Both the position numbers and the translations under genes were made by a program. The notes under the pieces are model-generated. The model ran no database searches. It saw nothing but the letters and a program-made list of their open reading frames with translations, and was not told the origin of the DNA. This document shows positions 18,523 to 27,379 of a stretch of 64,000 bases of DNA, piece after piece (the stretch's first letter is position 1; each line of letters begins with the position of its first letter). The DNA is from Pseudomonas frederiksbergensis (GTDB taxonomy: Bacteria; Pseudomonadota; Gammaproteobacteria; Pseudomonadales; Pseudomonadaceae), in NCBI RefSeq assembly GCF_035751725.1, contig NZ_CP142104.1, forward strand, positions 4,712,001 through 4,776,000. Reading direction: 5' to 3'.

Positions 18523-19212
18523 ATGCTCCGTTCTACCCTTCGCTTCACCGGCTTGTGTGCCGGCCTGTTGATTTGCGCCAATGCCATGGCCCTGTCCCTG
18601 GGTGACCTGTCCCAGAAGGACGCCACTGGCGGCCTCAAGGATGCCCTGACCCAAGGAGCCCAGGTCGCCGTCAAGCAACTGGGCGCGCCGGGCGGGTTCA
18701 GCAACAACCCGGACGTAAAAATCGAATTGCCCGGCAAGCTCGGCAAAGTGGCCGGCAAGATGAAAGCCTTTGGCATGGGTGAGCAGGTCGATCAACTGGA
18801 AACCAGCATGAACCAGGCGGCCGAAGCCGCCGTGGTCCAGGCCCAGCCGATCCTCGTCGATGCGGTGAAGAACATGAGCGTGGCTGATGCCAAGGGCATC
18901 TTGAGCGGTGGCAATGATTCGGCCACCCAATACCTGAACAAGAGCAGCCGCGAGCAGATTCGCGCCAAGTTCCTGCCCATCGTCAAGCAAGCCACCGACA
19001 AGGTCGGCCTGGCCCAGAAATACAACGCCTTCGCCGGTCAGGCCGCCACCTTCGGCGTGCTGGACGCCAAAAGCGCCAACATTGAAAACTACGTGACCGA
19101 GCAGGCGCTGGACGGGTTGTTCGAGATGATCGGCAAGCAGGAAGCCACCATTCGCCAGAACCCGGCGGCAGCGGCGACCAGTTTGGCGAAGAAGGTTTTC
19201 GGCACGCTCTGA
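18523..19212 (+). CDS. DUF4197 domain-containing periplasmic protein
   Basis: 229 residues with a Sec signal peptide cleaved near ANAMA-LS (about residue 23). The mature part is helical: DATGGLKDALTQGAQVAVKQ, KLGKVAGKMKAFGMGEQVDQ, ILSGGNDSATQYLNKSSREQ, FGVLDAKSANIENYVTEQAL, which is the DUF4197 pattern. No function is known. It is likely transcribed with the YbaY lipoprotein gene. Confidence 0.88.
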   Translation: MLRSTLRFTGLCAGLLICANAMALSLGDLSQKDATGGLKDALTQGAQVAVKQLGAPGGFSNNPDVKIELPGKLGKVAGKMKAFGMGEQVDQLETSMNQAAEAAVVQAQPILVDAVKNMSVADAKGILSGGNDSATQYLNKSSREQIRAKFLPIVKQATDKVGLAQKYNAFAGQAATFGVLDAKSANIENYVTEQALDGLFEMIGKQEATIRQNPAAAATSLAKKVFGTL

Positions 19213-19236
19213 GCCTATCCGGCAGACACGATCCCC

Positions 19237-19327
19237 GTGGCGAGGGCGCTTGCTCCCGCTCGGTTGCGCAGCAAGCGCATGAGCTGGGGCCGCGGCGCGG
19301 CCCAGCGGGAGCAAGCTCCCTCGCCAC
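19237..19327. repeat. REP pair (inverted)
   Basis: Arms GTGGCGAGGGCGCTTGCTCC and GGAGCAAGCTCCCTCGCCAC, 91 bases end to end, between convergent genes. Confidence 0.75.
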
Positions 19328-19349
19328 AGATCCGGTGTGCACCTGTTGA

Positions 19350-22300
19350 TCAGGTCTTCTTGACCCTGAACCACGCCGCATACAACGCCGGCAGGAACAA
19401 CAGCGTCAACGCTGTCGCCACGATCAATCCCCCCATGATCGCCACCGCCATCGGTCCGAAGAACAGGCTGCGCGACAGCGGGATCATCGCCAGCACTGCC
19501 GCCAGCGCGGTGAGCACAATCGGACGGAACCGTCGTACCGTCGCTTCAATGATCGCCTGCCACGGGGCAAGCCCGGCCTTGATGTCCTGCTCGATCTGGT
19601 CCACCAGAATCACCGAGTTGCGCATGATCATCCCGGACAGCGCGATGGTGCCGAGCATGGCGACGAAACCGAATGGCTGGCGGAACACCAACAGGAACAG
19701 CGTGACGCCGATCAACCCCAGCGGCGCGGTGAGGAACACCATCGCCGTACGTGAGAAGCTGCGCAGTTGCAGCATCAGCAACGTCACCACCACCACGATG
19801 AACAGCGGTACGCCGGCATTCACCGATTTCTGACCGCGGGCCGAGTCTTCCACAGTGCCCCCCACCTCAAGCAGGTAGCCGTCTGGCAGTTCCGCTTGTA
19901 TCGGATCCAGGGTCGGGAAAATCTGCTGCACCAGGGTCGCCGGTTGTTCCTTGCCGTAGATATCGGCCCGGACAGTCACGCTCGGCAGCCGGTTGCGGTG
20001 CCAGATCACGCCCTCTTCAAAGCCATACTCCAGCGTCGCGATCTGCGACAGGGCAACGCTCTGGCCATTGTCTGTCGGCACCGCCAGGCTCGGCAGCAGC
20101 GACAATTCGGTGCGCTCGTGCACGGTGCCGCGCAGCAGTATCTCGATCAGCTCGTTGTCTTCCCGGTACTGGCTGACGCTGGATCCGGTAAGGGAGCTTT
20201 GCAGGAAGCTCGACAGATTGGCAGTGGTCACGCCCAGGGCCCGGGCGCGGTCCTGGTCGATATTCAAGTACACCACTTTGCTCGGCTCTTCCCAGTCCAG
20301 ATGCACGTTGACGACGTAAGGATTTTCGCGAACCTTAGTCGCGACTTTCCGCGCCAAGGCCCTGACCTCCTCGATGTGCTCGCCCGTCACGCGAAACTGC
20401 ACCGGGTAGCCCACCGGCGGACCGTTCTCCAGGCGTGTCACCCGAGAGCGCAAGGTCGGGAATTGCTCGTTCAGAGTGCTGATCAGCCAACTGCGCATGG
20501 GCTCGCGGTCCTCGATGGTCTTGGCCAGCACCACGAATTGGGCAAAGCTCGGCGCAGGCAGTTGCTGGTCCAGCGGCAGATAGAAACGCGGTGAACCGGT
20601 GCCGACATAGGCCACGTAGTTGTCGATGCCGGCGTGATCCTTGAGCAACGCTTCCAGGCGCTTGACCTGCTCGGCGGTGTTCACCAACGAAGCGCCTTCG
20701 GCGAGTTTCAGGTCGACCATCAGCTCCAGGCGCCCCGATGCCGGGAAAAACTGCTGTGGGACAAAACGGAACAGCACCACCGAGCCCAGGAACAACAGCA
20801 CGGTCATTGCGATGACGGTCTTGCGCCGGCGCACGCACCATTCCACCAGTCGCCGCACACGCTGATAAAACGGCGTGCCGTAGGGATCAGGCTGGCCATC
20901 TACCGTGCCATGCTTGGCCGCATGAATCTTCGCCAGGTCCGGCAGGAATTTTTCCCCCAGGTACGGCACGAACACCACGGCAGCGACCCAGGACGCCAAT
21001 AGCGCAAGGGTCACCACCTGGAAAATCGAACGGGTGTACTCGCCCGTGCCCGATTGGGCGGTGGCGATCGGCAGGAAACCCGCCGCAGTGATCAAGGTGC
21101 CGGTGAGCATCGGAAACGCCGTGCTGGTCCAGGCGTAGCTGGCCGCCCTGATCCGGTCGAAGCCCTGCTCCATCTTGATCGCCATCATCTCCACGGCGAT
21201 GATCGCGTCGTCCACCAGCAACCCCAGCGCCAAGACCAGCGCGCCGAGGGAGATCTTGTGCAGGCCGATGCCCAGGTAATACATCGCCGCGAAGGTCATC
21301 GCCAGCACGAGCGGGATCGCCAGTGCCACCACCATTCCCGTGCGCAGCCCCAGGGAGAAGAAGCTCACCAGCAATACAATGGTCAGCGCTTCCACCAGCA
21401 CTTGGACAAACTCACCGACGCCGGTCTTCACCGCCGCCGGTTGGTCCGAAACCTTGCGCAACTGCATCCCCGCCGGCAACGTGTTCTGGATCCGGGCGAA
21501 CTCGACTTCCAGGGCCTTGCCCAGCACGAGGATGTCACCGCCCTCTTTCATCGCCACGGCCAGGCCGATGGCATCTTCACCCATGAAACGCATGCGCGGC
21601 GCCGGTGGATCGTTGAAGCCGCGACGCACCTCGGCCACATCGCCGATGCGGAAGGTGCGGTCGGCCACACGGATCGGAAAATCACGGATCTCTTCCACCG
21701 TCTGGAAATTCCCGGAAACCCGCAGCTGCAATCGCTCGCTGCCGGTCTCGAAGAAGCCGGCGGTGGACACCGCATTCTGCGCTTCCAGGGCTTGCTGGAC
21801 AGCCGCGAGCGGCAGGCCGAGGGTCGCCAGTTTCACGTTCGACAATTCGACCCAGATCTTCTCGTCCTGCAGGCCGACCAGCTCGACCTTGCCCACATCC
21901 CTGACCCGCTGCAGCTGGATCTGGATGCGGTCGGCATAATCCTTGAGCACGCCGTAATCGAAACCGTCACCGGTGAGCGCGTAGATATTGCCGAACGTGG
22001 TGCCGAACTCGTCGTTGAAGAACGGCCCTTGGATACCGGGCGGCAATGTATGCCGGATGTCGCTGATTTTCTTGCGGATCTGGTACCACAGCTCGGGAAT
22101 CTGCTTGGAATGCAGGGAGTCACGGGCCATGAACGTCACCTGGGATTCGCCTGGGCGCGAGAACGAGACGATTTTTTCGTAATCGCCGGTTTCCATCAGC
22201 TTCTTTTCAATGCGCTCGGTGACTTGGCGCGACACTTCCTCGGCCGTTGCGCCGGGCCAGATGGTACGAATGACCATGGCCTTGAACGTGAACGGTGGGT

Positions 22301-22415
22301 CTTCGCTCTGGCCAAGTTTGGTGTAGGAAAGCGCGCCGACGATTGCCAGCAACAGCATCAGGAACAGTACGATCTGGCGGTTGCGCAACGCCCATTCGGA
22401 AAGATTGAAACCCAT
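19350..22415 (-). CDS. RND efflux transporter, inner-membrane subunit
   Basis: 1021 residues, AcrB/MexB-type proton-driven pump (HAE1/related). Twelve membrane segments in two halves, with large periplasmic loops after TM1 and TM7. TM4 carries GLLVDDAIIAVEM, with the acidic pair of the proton relay. TM1 is LFLMLLLAIVGALSY, and the usual proximal loop begins EDPPFTFKAMVIRTIWPGAT. The divergent TetR gene and the co-transcribed adaptor (stop and start separated by six bases) make a typical efflux operon; no outer-membrane factor gene is present. Substrate cannot be told; similarity to the TriC-like branch is only an impression. Confidence 0.93.
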   Translation of the reverse strand: MGFNLSEWALRNRQIVLFLMLLLAIVGALSYTKLGQSEDPPFTFKAMVIRTIWPGATAEEVSRQVTERIEKKLMETGDYEKIVSFSRPGESQVTFMARDSLHSKQIPELWYQIRKKISDIRHTLPPGIQGPFFNDEFGTTFGNIYALTGDGFDYGVLKDYADRIQIQLQRVRDVGKVELVGLQDEKIWVELSNVKLATLGLPLAAVQQALEAQNAVSTAGFFETGSERLQLRVSGNFQTVEEIRDFPIRVADRTFRIGDVAEVRRGFNDPPAPRMRFMGEDAIGLAVAMKEGGDILVLGKALEVEFARIQNTLPAGMQLRKVSDQPAAVKTGVGEFVQVLVEALTIVLLVSFFSLGLRTGMVVALAIPLVLAMTFAAMYYLGIGLHKISLGALVLALGLLVDDAIIAVEMMAIKMEQGFDRIRAASYAWTSTAFPMLTGTLITAAGFLPIATAQSGTGEYTRSIFQVVTLALLASWVAAVVFVPYLGEKFLPDLAKIHAAKHGTVDGQPDPYGTPFYQRVRRLVEWCVRRRKTVIAMTVLLFLGSVVLFRFVPQQFFPASGRLELMVDLKLAEGASLVNTAEQVKRLEALLKDHAGIDNYVAYVGTGSPRFYLPLDQQLPAPSFAQFVVLAKTIEDREPMRSWLISTLNEQFPTLRSRVTRLENGPPVGYPVQFRVTGEHIEEVRALARKVATKVRENPYVVNVHLDWEEPSKVVYLNIDQDRARALGVTTANLSSFLQSSLTGSSVSQYREDNELIEILLRGTVHERTELSLLPSLAVPTDNGQSVALSQIATLEYGFEEGVIWHRNRLPSVTVRADIYGKEQPATLVQQIFPTLDPIQAELPDGYLLEVGGTVEDSARGQKSVNAGVPLFIVVVVTLLMLQLRSFSRTAMVFLTAPLGLIGVTLFLLVFRQPFGFVAMLGTIALSGMIMRNSVILVDQIEQDIKAGLAPWQAIIEATVRRFRPIVLTALAAVLAMIPLSRSLFFGPMAVAIMGGLIVATALTLLFLPALYAAWFRVKKT

Positions 22416-22421
22416 CGGGGA

Positions 22422-23522
22422 TTACTCCTTGGCCGCCAGGTTGACCACGCGGTTGGAGCGATCCACCGGCCGGACCTGCTGGCCGTCGAGGAGCACATGT
22501 ACGCCAGCGGCCACCACCCAGTCGTTGGCACCCAGGCCTTCGAGCACCGGCACGGTTTTTTCACCGAAGGCACCGACGCGCACCGGGACTTTTTTCAAGG
22601 TGTTGTCGGGATTGACCACCCAGACGTAGGTCGCGCCGTTCTCAGCGGTAAGGGCCGACAGCGGCACTGACAGCGGGACCTTTTCGGCATTCTGGATAAA
22701 CACCCGGGCGCTCTGGCCCAGCTCCGCCGGGACGCTGCCGGCGGTGAACGCAACACGCGCGGCGAAGGTGCGCGATTTCGGGTCCGCGGCCGGCGACAGT
22801 TCGCGGATACGCCCGCTGAAGCGCTGGTCAGGCTGGCTCCACAGTTCGACCGAAACCGGCTGGCCGATCTTGAAACGCCCGAAACTTTGCTCCGGCAGGC
22901 TGATCAATACTTCGCGCTCACCGTCGGTGGCCAGGGTGAAGACTGTTTGACCGGCCGACACGACTTGACCGACTTCCACCGAACGCCGGGCCACGACGCC
23001 ATCCTGAGGGGCACGCAGTATGGAATAGCTGGCCTGGTTGCTGGCGACATCGAATTCAGCCTTGATCTGCTTGAGCCGCGCGGCACCGGAGCGATAGAGA
23101 TTTTCGGCGTTGTCGTATTGGGAGCGGCTGACCATCTGCCGCTCCATCAAGGTCTTGTAGCGGTCGCGCTCGGCGCGCACCAGGCTCAGGTTGGCCTCGG
23201 CGGCCGCGACTTGGGCCCGGCTCGCTTCCAGTTGCAGGCGCACGTCTTCGGGATCGAGTTCAGCCAGGGGCTGGTTGGCCTTGACCCGCTGGCCCTCTTC
23301 GACCAGCCGTCGGCTGACTTTGCCACCAATGCGGAAGGCCAGATCCGGCTCGAATCGCGCCCGCACTTCACCGGGATAACTGTCCATCGCCTGGGCCGAA
23401 GGCTCGGGCTTGACCACCATGGCGGGGCGGACGGTGACGGCCACCGGCTCCTCGTGGCCACACGCAGACAATAAAAAGGCCAGGCTGACTGGCACGGCGA
23501 GGGGCAGGACATAGCGGAACAT
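22422..23522 (-). CDS. RND efflux periplasmic adaptor lipoprotein
   Basis: 366 residues, membrane fusion protein. The signal peptide ends in the lipobox LLSAC (C21). Then a biotinyl-lipoyl half (GKVSRRLVEEGQRVKANQPL), a coiled-coil hairpin (LEASRAQVAAAEANLSLVRA), the second lipoyl half (LRAPQDGVVARRSVEVGQVV), a beta-barrel domain and a C-terminal membrane-proximal domain. It links the pump to an outer-membrane channel encoded elsewhere. Confidence 0.94.
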   Translation of the reverse strand: MFRYVLPLAVPVSLAFLLSACGHEEPVAVTVRPAMVVKPEPSAQAMDSYPGEVRARFEPDLAFRIGGKVSRRLVEEGQRVKANQPLAELDPEDVRLQLEASRAQVAAAEANLSLVRAERDRYKTLMERQMVSRSQYDNAENLYRSGAARLKQIKAEFDVASNQASYSILRAPQDGVVARRSVEVGQVVSAGQTVFTLATDGEREVLISLPEQSFGRFKIGQPVSVELWSQPDQRFSGRIRELSPAADPKSRTFAARVAFTAGSVPAELGQSARVFIQNAEKVPLSVPLSALTAENGATYVWVVNPDNTLKKVPVRVGAFGEKTVPVLEGLGANDWVVAAGVHVLLDGQQVRPVDRSNRVVNLAAKE

Positions 23523-23556
23523 GGTGGATGACCTTTCGCTAATGATGCTTGGAATA

Positions 23557-23562
23557 ATTATA
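23557..23562 (-). promoter_or_regulatory. -10 box of the efflux operon promoter
   Basis: Perfect TATAAT on the minus strand, with TTGCTA 19 bases upstream as a possible -35. It overlaps the ATACTGG half-site of the proposed operator. Confidence 0.6.
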
Positions 23563-23604
23563 CTGGCGGGTATGTTATTAATAGCAAACTCACCAGTCCA
23601 GTAT
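23560..23604. promoter_or_regulatory. Putative TetR operator between efflux operon and regulator
   Basis: ATACTGG (23560-23566) and CCAGTAT (23598-23604) are exact complements; an inner pair ACTGGCGGGT (23562-23571) and ACTCACCAGT (23588-23597) matches in eight of ten positions. The dyad covers the divergent promoter region and is the natural binding site for the adjacent TetR protein. Confidence 0.55.
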
Positions 23605-23616
23605 TAAAAGCGAATA

Positions 23617-24252
23617 ATGTCGAACAATCCTCCCCCTCCCAGCGGCCCTGGCCGTCCGAAGGATCTGGCCAAGCGCCAGGCCATTCTCGATGCGGCGAAA
23701 AATCTATTCCTGAGCCTGGGTTACGCCAGTACCAGCATGGATGCCGTCGCGACCGAGGCCGGCGTGTCGAAGCTGACCGTCTATAGCCATTTCAACGATA
23801 AGGAAACGCTGTTTTCCGCCGCCGTGATTGCCAAGTGCGAGGAACAAGTGCCGCCGCTGTTCTTCGAATGGGCGGATGGCGTCCCGATCGAACACGTGTT
23901 GTTGAACATCGCCCGTGGCTTCAATCAACTGATCAACAGCGATGAGTCGGTGAACCTGCATCGGCTGATGGTGGCCCTGGGTAGCCAGGACCCGAAGCTC
24001 TCGACGATTTTCTACGAGGCCGGCCCGCAACGCATGCTCTCAGGCATGGAACGGTTGCTGAGCAAGGTCAACCAGAGCGGCGCCTTGAGCATCGATAAAC
24101 CGCGAAATGCCGCCGAGCATTTTTTCTGCCTCATCAAGGGCGCGGCGAACTTCCGGTTGCTGTACGGCTGCGACGGGCCGCAGGACGCCGAAGCGGCCGA
24201 GGCTCACGTGCAGGAAGTGGTGGGGTTGTTCATGCGGGCATATCGGCCCTAG
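23617..24252 (+). CDS. TetR/AcrR-family transcriptional regulator
   Basis: 211 residues. The N-terminal helix-turn-helix domain spans about residues 18-65 (KRQAILDAAKNLFLSLGYAS, then AVATEAGVSKLTVYSHFNDK); the rest is the helical ligand/dimer domain. It is divergent from the RND pump operon, 94 bases away, and is presumably its repressor. The ligand is unknown. Confidence 0.92.
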   Translation: MSNNPPPPSGPGRPKDLAKRQAILDAAKNLFLSLGYASTSMDAVATEAGVSKLTVYSHFNDKETLFSAAVIAKCEEQVPPLFFEWADGVPIEHVLLNIARGFNQLINSDESVNLHRLMVALGSQDPKLSTIFYEAGPQRMLSGMERLLSKVNQSGALSIDKPRNAAEHFFCLIKGAANFRLLYGCDGPQDAEAAEAHVQEVVGLFMRAYRP

Positions 24253-24311
24253 ATTCCGGAGGCATCACCTGGGCTTTCTTCGTCGGATCGCGCCCGGAGC
24301 AGGCTCGATTC

Positions 24312-25094
24312 TCACGCCTTGAGCGCTTTCTTGGGATAGATATCGTACCGACTGGACTTGCCCTCCAGTCCATGGCTCGGCTTTGGCCCTTCGATGCATG
24401 GCGCCTTGCGCGGGCGCTTGACCACCACCCGGTGGGTCGCCAGTGCCAGCGCCGCAGCCAACAGCGCCGGTGCGTCATTGTCATCGCCCACCAGCGGCCG
24501 GAACAGGCGCATTTCCTTCTTCACCAGGGCGGTTTTCTCCCGATGAGGGAACATCGGATCCAGGTAGATCACCTGGGGCGGCTCGCCTTCCCAGTTGCGC
24601 ATCAGCTCGATGGAATTGCCCTTGAACAAACGCATGCGTGCCACGATCGGCGCCACGTCGAAGTCCTCGGCGCCGCGCGCCAGGCCATCTTCCAGCAAAG
24701 CGCCGATCAGCGGCTGGCGCTCGATCAGGCTCATTTCGCAGCCCAGGCTCGCCAGCACAAACGCGTCCTTGCCCAGCCCCGCCGTGGCGTCGAGCACTCG
24801 AGGACGCACGCCTTGGGCGACACCGACGGCCTTGGCGATCATCTGGCCGCTACCGCCGCCATACAAGCGCCGATGGGCCGCGCCACCCTCGACGAAATCC
24901 ACCCGCACCGGGCCCGGCGCGTCCGGCCCCAGTTGCTGCAGTTGCAACCCCTGCTCGCCGACCTGCAAGGCAAACTCGCCGTCGTCCATTTGCAAAGGCA
25001 GGCCAAGCCGCTCGGCCCACTGTTCGGCCTGCGTTTGGAAGGCCGGGGCCAGGGCCTCGACATGGATGCGGCAGGTCGCAGGTTGCTCAATCAT
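24312..25094 (-). CDS. rsmJ: 16S rRNA (guanine-1516-N2)-methyltransferase
   Basis: 260 residues. The SAM-binding motif [20 protein letters not shown] and the catalytic YLDPMFPHR (NPPY-like DPMF of RsmJ) are present, with the family-specific [17 protein letters not shown] upstream and a basic C-terminus ([20 protein letters not shown]). It modifies G1516 of 16S rRNA. The neighbour upstream is divergent. Confidence 0.94.
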   Translation of the reverse strand: MIEQPATCRIHVEALAPAFQTQAEQWAERLGLPLQMDDGEFALQVGEQGLQLQQLGPDAPGPVRVDFVEGGAAHRRLYGGGSGQMIAKAVGVAQGVRPRVLDATAGLGKDAFVLASLGCEMSLIERQPLIGALLEDGLARGAEDFDVAPIVARMRLFKGNSIELMRNWEGEPPQVIYLDPMFPHREKTALVKKEMRLFRPLVGDDNDAPALLAAALALATHRVVVKRPRKAPCIEGPKPSHGLEGKSSRYDIYPKKALKA

Positions 25095-25185
25095 GAAAAC
25101 ACGCCCAAAAAATTAAGGATCGGCAAAATCGGCCGATAACAACGGTGAACGGCATTTTGCCAGAGCTGAGCGTCGACCGAGAAAA

Positions 25186-25806
25186 ATGTCTGACATTCAA
25201 TCCACATCGATAGGCGTTATCTCCCCTTACGGCGATTACAGCCTGCGTAACACCCAAGCGCTGAGCGGCGTCAGTCACCTGTGGCAGGATTTCTTTGCCC
25301 GGGCCCTGGCCGATCAACTGGGTGAAAACGCACCGGCGCCTGGCAGCTACCAGCCCGTCGCCCTCGATGAAGCGGTTGAACCGACCCTCGGCGCCGAATT
25401 GCTGGACCACATCGTCAGCCAGCGCACCTGCGACGTGACTGAAACCCAGGTCAAGCCACCAGAGCCATTGTTCCTGCCAATTGCCGAATTCGAACTCGAC
25501 TTGCTGGACAAGCCGTTCCCACCCTTCCCGCCGGAAGAAATCGTCGCCCAGCAAAAACAGCAAACCTTCGAGAGCAACTGGGTTCGCCCGATCGTTCTCA
25601 CCGCCGGCCAACCATTGCCAGAACCAGGCCCGGCGCCACAACCGCGTCCGTTGCACCTGCCGATTGCCGAATTCGAACTCGACTTGCTGGACAAACCCTT
25701 CCCGCCGTTCCCGGAAGAGGAGTTGGTGGCACAGCAGAAACAACTCGATTTCGATACCCGTTGGGCACGTCCGATCGTGCTGCAGAACCTGCGTATCGCC
25801 GCCTGA
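25186..25806 (+). CDS. Protein with two 45-residue repeats, unknown function
   Basis: 206 residues, no signal peptide, no membrane segment. Residues 94-138 and 155-199 are two copies of the same unit (36 of 45 positions identical): PL.LPIAEFELDLLDKPFPP, then EE.VAQQKQ...F...W.RPIVL. They are joined by a Pro-rich linker (GQPLPEPGPAPQPR). The N-terminal 90 residues contain LSGVSHLWQDFFARALADQL. ATG 25186 has no strong ribosome site. I do not recognise the family. Confidence 0.8.
   Translation: MSDIQSTSIGVISPYGDYSLRNTQALSGVSHLWQDFFARALADQLGENAPAPGSYQPVALDEAVEPTLGAELLDHIVSQRTCDVTETQVKPPEPLFLPIAEFELDLLDKPFPPFPPEEIVAQQKQQTFESNWVRPIVLTAGQPLPEPGPAPQPRPLHLPIAEFELDLLDKPFPPFPEEELVAQQKQLDFDTRWARPIVLQNLRIAA
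25465..25782 (+). repeat. Internal coding duplication
   Basis: Two 135-bp units at 25465-25599 and 25648-25782 inside the preceding gene. A core of about 60 bases (from the codons for LPIAEFELDL) is nearly identical at DNA level, so the duplication is recent or kept by gene conversion. Confidence 0.8.
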
Positions 25807-25809
25807 CTC

Positions 25810-26508
25810 TTACCGACAGATCCACCACGGCCCCACATCCAGATGGAAATGGTTTCGGTGCGCTTCGTTGTAGTCCGGGCTCAACACCACACTGAACATG
25901 TCACAGGCACCGTCCCGCACCTGCCGCAGGAACTGCGCGTTGGTGTTGTCCTTCGGCCAGTCCTTGAGCACGCTGATCGCCCGCCCATCGGCCAGGCGAA
26001 ACCCGGCGATGTCGAGCGCGCTGGCGGTAGCATGCTGACTGCGCGACCCGCTTTCACGACCGTACATGTTGCGACAGGCAAAGCTGCCCAAATGATCGAC
26101 CCGCGTGACTTTCTGCCCATAGACCGCCGTTGCCGCCGGTTGCAGCGCATGGCGCTCGAACAACGCGAAAGCCACGGCCAGCGGGCAACTGGCGAGGAAA
26201 CTGCTGCTCAGCGCCACCTCGCCGCCCTGCACCCGCAACACGTTGGTCAATGGACACGTCGTGTTGGCCCCGCTGTCCGCCTGGCGAGCGGTGCGAAGCC
26301 CGGACGTGGCGAGCGCCTGGTCACACAGTTGCGGGTCGTTGCGCAGGGCCATCAGCTTGTAGCGGGTCAGCAGATTCGGCGGAGCGTTGATGTCCAAAGG
26401 CGCCCAGGGATTCCATTGCGGCGACACCGACAACCAGCCACGCCAGACGCCAAGCACTGCGCCGCCAACGATCAGCGCCAAAATAACCAAACCTTTGAAA
26501 AACCGCAC
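25810..26508 (-). CDS. Extensin-like C-terminal domain protein
   Basis: 232 residues. One N-terminal membrane anchor (FFKGLVILALIVGGAVLGVW), then an extensin-like (PF06904) domain: CPLTNVLRVQGGEVALSSSF, the SQHATASALDIAGFRLADG block and HRNHFHLDVGPWWICR at the end. The H..A.D...F and HFH residues resemble the zinc site of peptidoglycan LD/DD-carboxypeptidases, so a wall-related role is possible. The start is taken as GTG at 26508, with GAGG seven bases upstream, since the longer frame gives an unlikely basic extension. Confidence 0.85.
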   Translation of the reverse strand: MRFFKGLVILALIVGGAVLGVWRGWLSVSPQWNPWAPLDINAPPNLLTRYKLMALRNDPQLCDQALATSGLRTARQADSGANTTCPLTNVLRVQGGEVALSSSFLASCPLAVAFALFERHALQPAATAVYGQKVTRVDHLGSFACRNMYGRESGSRSQHATASALDIAGFRLADGRAISVLKDWPKDNTNAQFLRQVRDGACDMFSVVLSPDYNEAHRNHFHLDVGPWWICR

Positions 26509-26524
26509 GACAACGCCTCGGGCA

Positions 26525-27346
26525 TCAGCCCTTGAATAATTGATTGGCCTGGTTGAACGGCATCGAACGACGGGTAAAAGTGAACGTCCCCTGCTGCTGG
26601 ATTTCTTCGGCGGCCCGGAAGAATTCGCCATAGGCCGCCAATGCCAGCGCCGATCCGACGCTGATGCGCTTGACACCCAGTTCGCTCAACTGCGCCACGG
26701 TGAGGTCCAGCGCGCCGGACATCAGCACGTTCACCGGCTTCGGCGCCACGGCCTGTACCACGGAGAGGACCTGTTCGGCGCTGCTCAGCCCGGGCGCATA
26801 GAGCACGTCTGCACCCGCGTCGGCGAAGGCCTTCAGGCGTCGGATGGTGTCGTCCAGGTCGGGTTTTCCGTGCAGGAAATTCTCCGCCCGGGCGGTCAGC
26901 AAGAAGGGAAACGGCAAGCTGCGCACCGCGTCGGCCGCGGCCTTGACCCGCGCCACTGCGTGATCGAAGCAATAGATCGGACTGTCCGGGCGTCCGGTGG
27001 CATCTTCGATGGAGCCCCCCACCGCCCCGGCTTCTGCCGCACGCAACAAGCTACGGGCACACGCTTCAGGCGCATCGGCGAATCCGTTTTCCAGGTCGAC
27101 GGCCACTGGCAAATCCGTGGCCGCCACGATCGCCCGCACGTTAGCCAGCGTGTCATCCAGGCCCAGCGCCCCATCGGGTCGCCCCAGGGAAAAAGCGTGG
27201 CCGGCACTGGTGGTCGCCAAGGCTTCAAAGCCAAGGCTGGCGAGCATCTTGGCTGAGCCGGCATCCCAAGGATTGGGAATGACAAAAGCCCCTTCGCGTT
27301 CGTGCAAGGCCTTGAACGCCTGGGCTCGCCGGGTTTGTGCATCCAT
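26525..27346 (-). CDS. Isocitrate lyase/PEP mutase superfamily protein
   Basis: 273 residues, TIM-barrel of the PEP mutase/ICL group. Seen: NPWDAGSAKMLASLGFEALA, TTSAGHAFSLGRPDG, LPVAVDLENGFADAPEAC (metal-binding D..NGF), GGSIEDATG and LTARAENFLHG. This resembles the branch annotated as oxaloacetate decarboxylase or carboxyphosphonoenolpyruvate mutase-like; the true reaction cannot be told. It is separated by 16 bases from the extensin-like gene. Confidence 0.88.
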   Translation of the reverse strand: MDAQTRRAQAFKALHEREGAFVIPNPWDAGSAKMLASLGFEALATTSAGHAFSLGRPDGALGLDDTLANVRAIVAATDLPVAVDLENGFADAPEACARSLLRAAEAGAVGGSIEDATGRPDSPIYCFDHAVARVKAAADAVRSLPFPFLLTARAENFLHGKPDLDDTIRRLKAFADAGADVLYAPGLSSAEQVLSVVQAVAPKPVNVLMSGALDLTVAQLSELGVKRISVGSALALAAYGEFFRAAEEIQQQGTFTFTRRSMPFNQANQLFKG

Positions 27347-27379
27347 GAAAGTCGCTCCTGAGCAGTGGACGGGTTTGCC

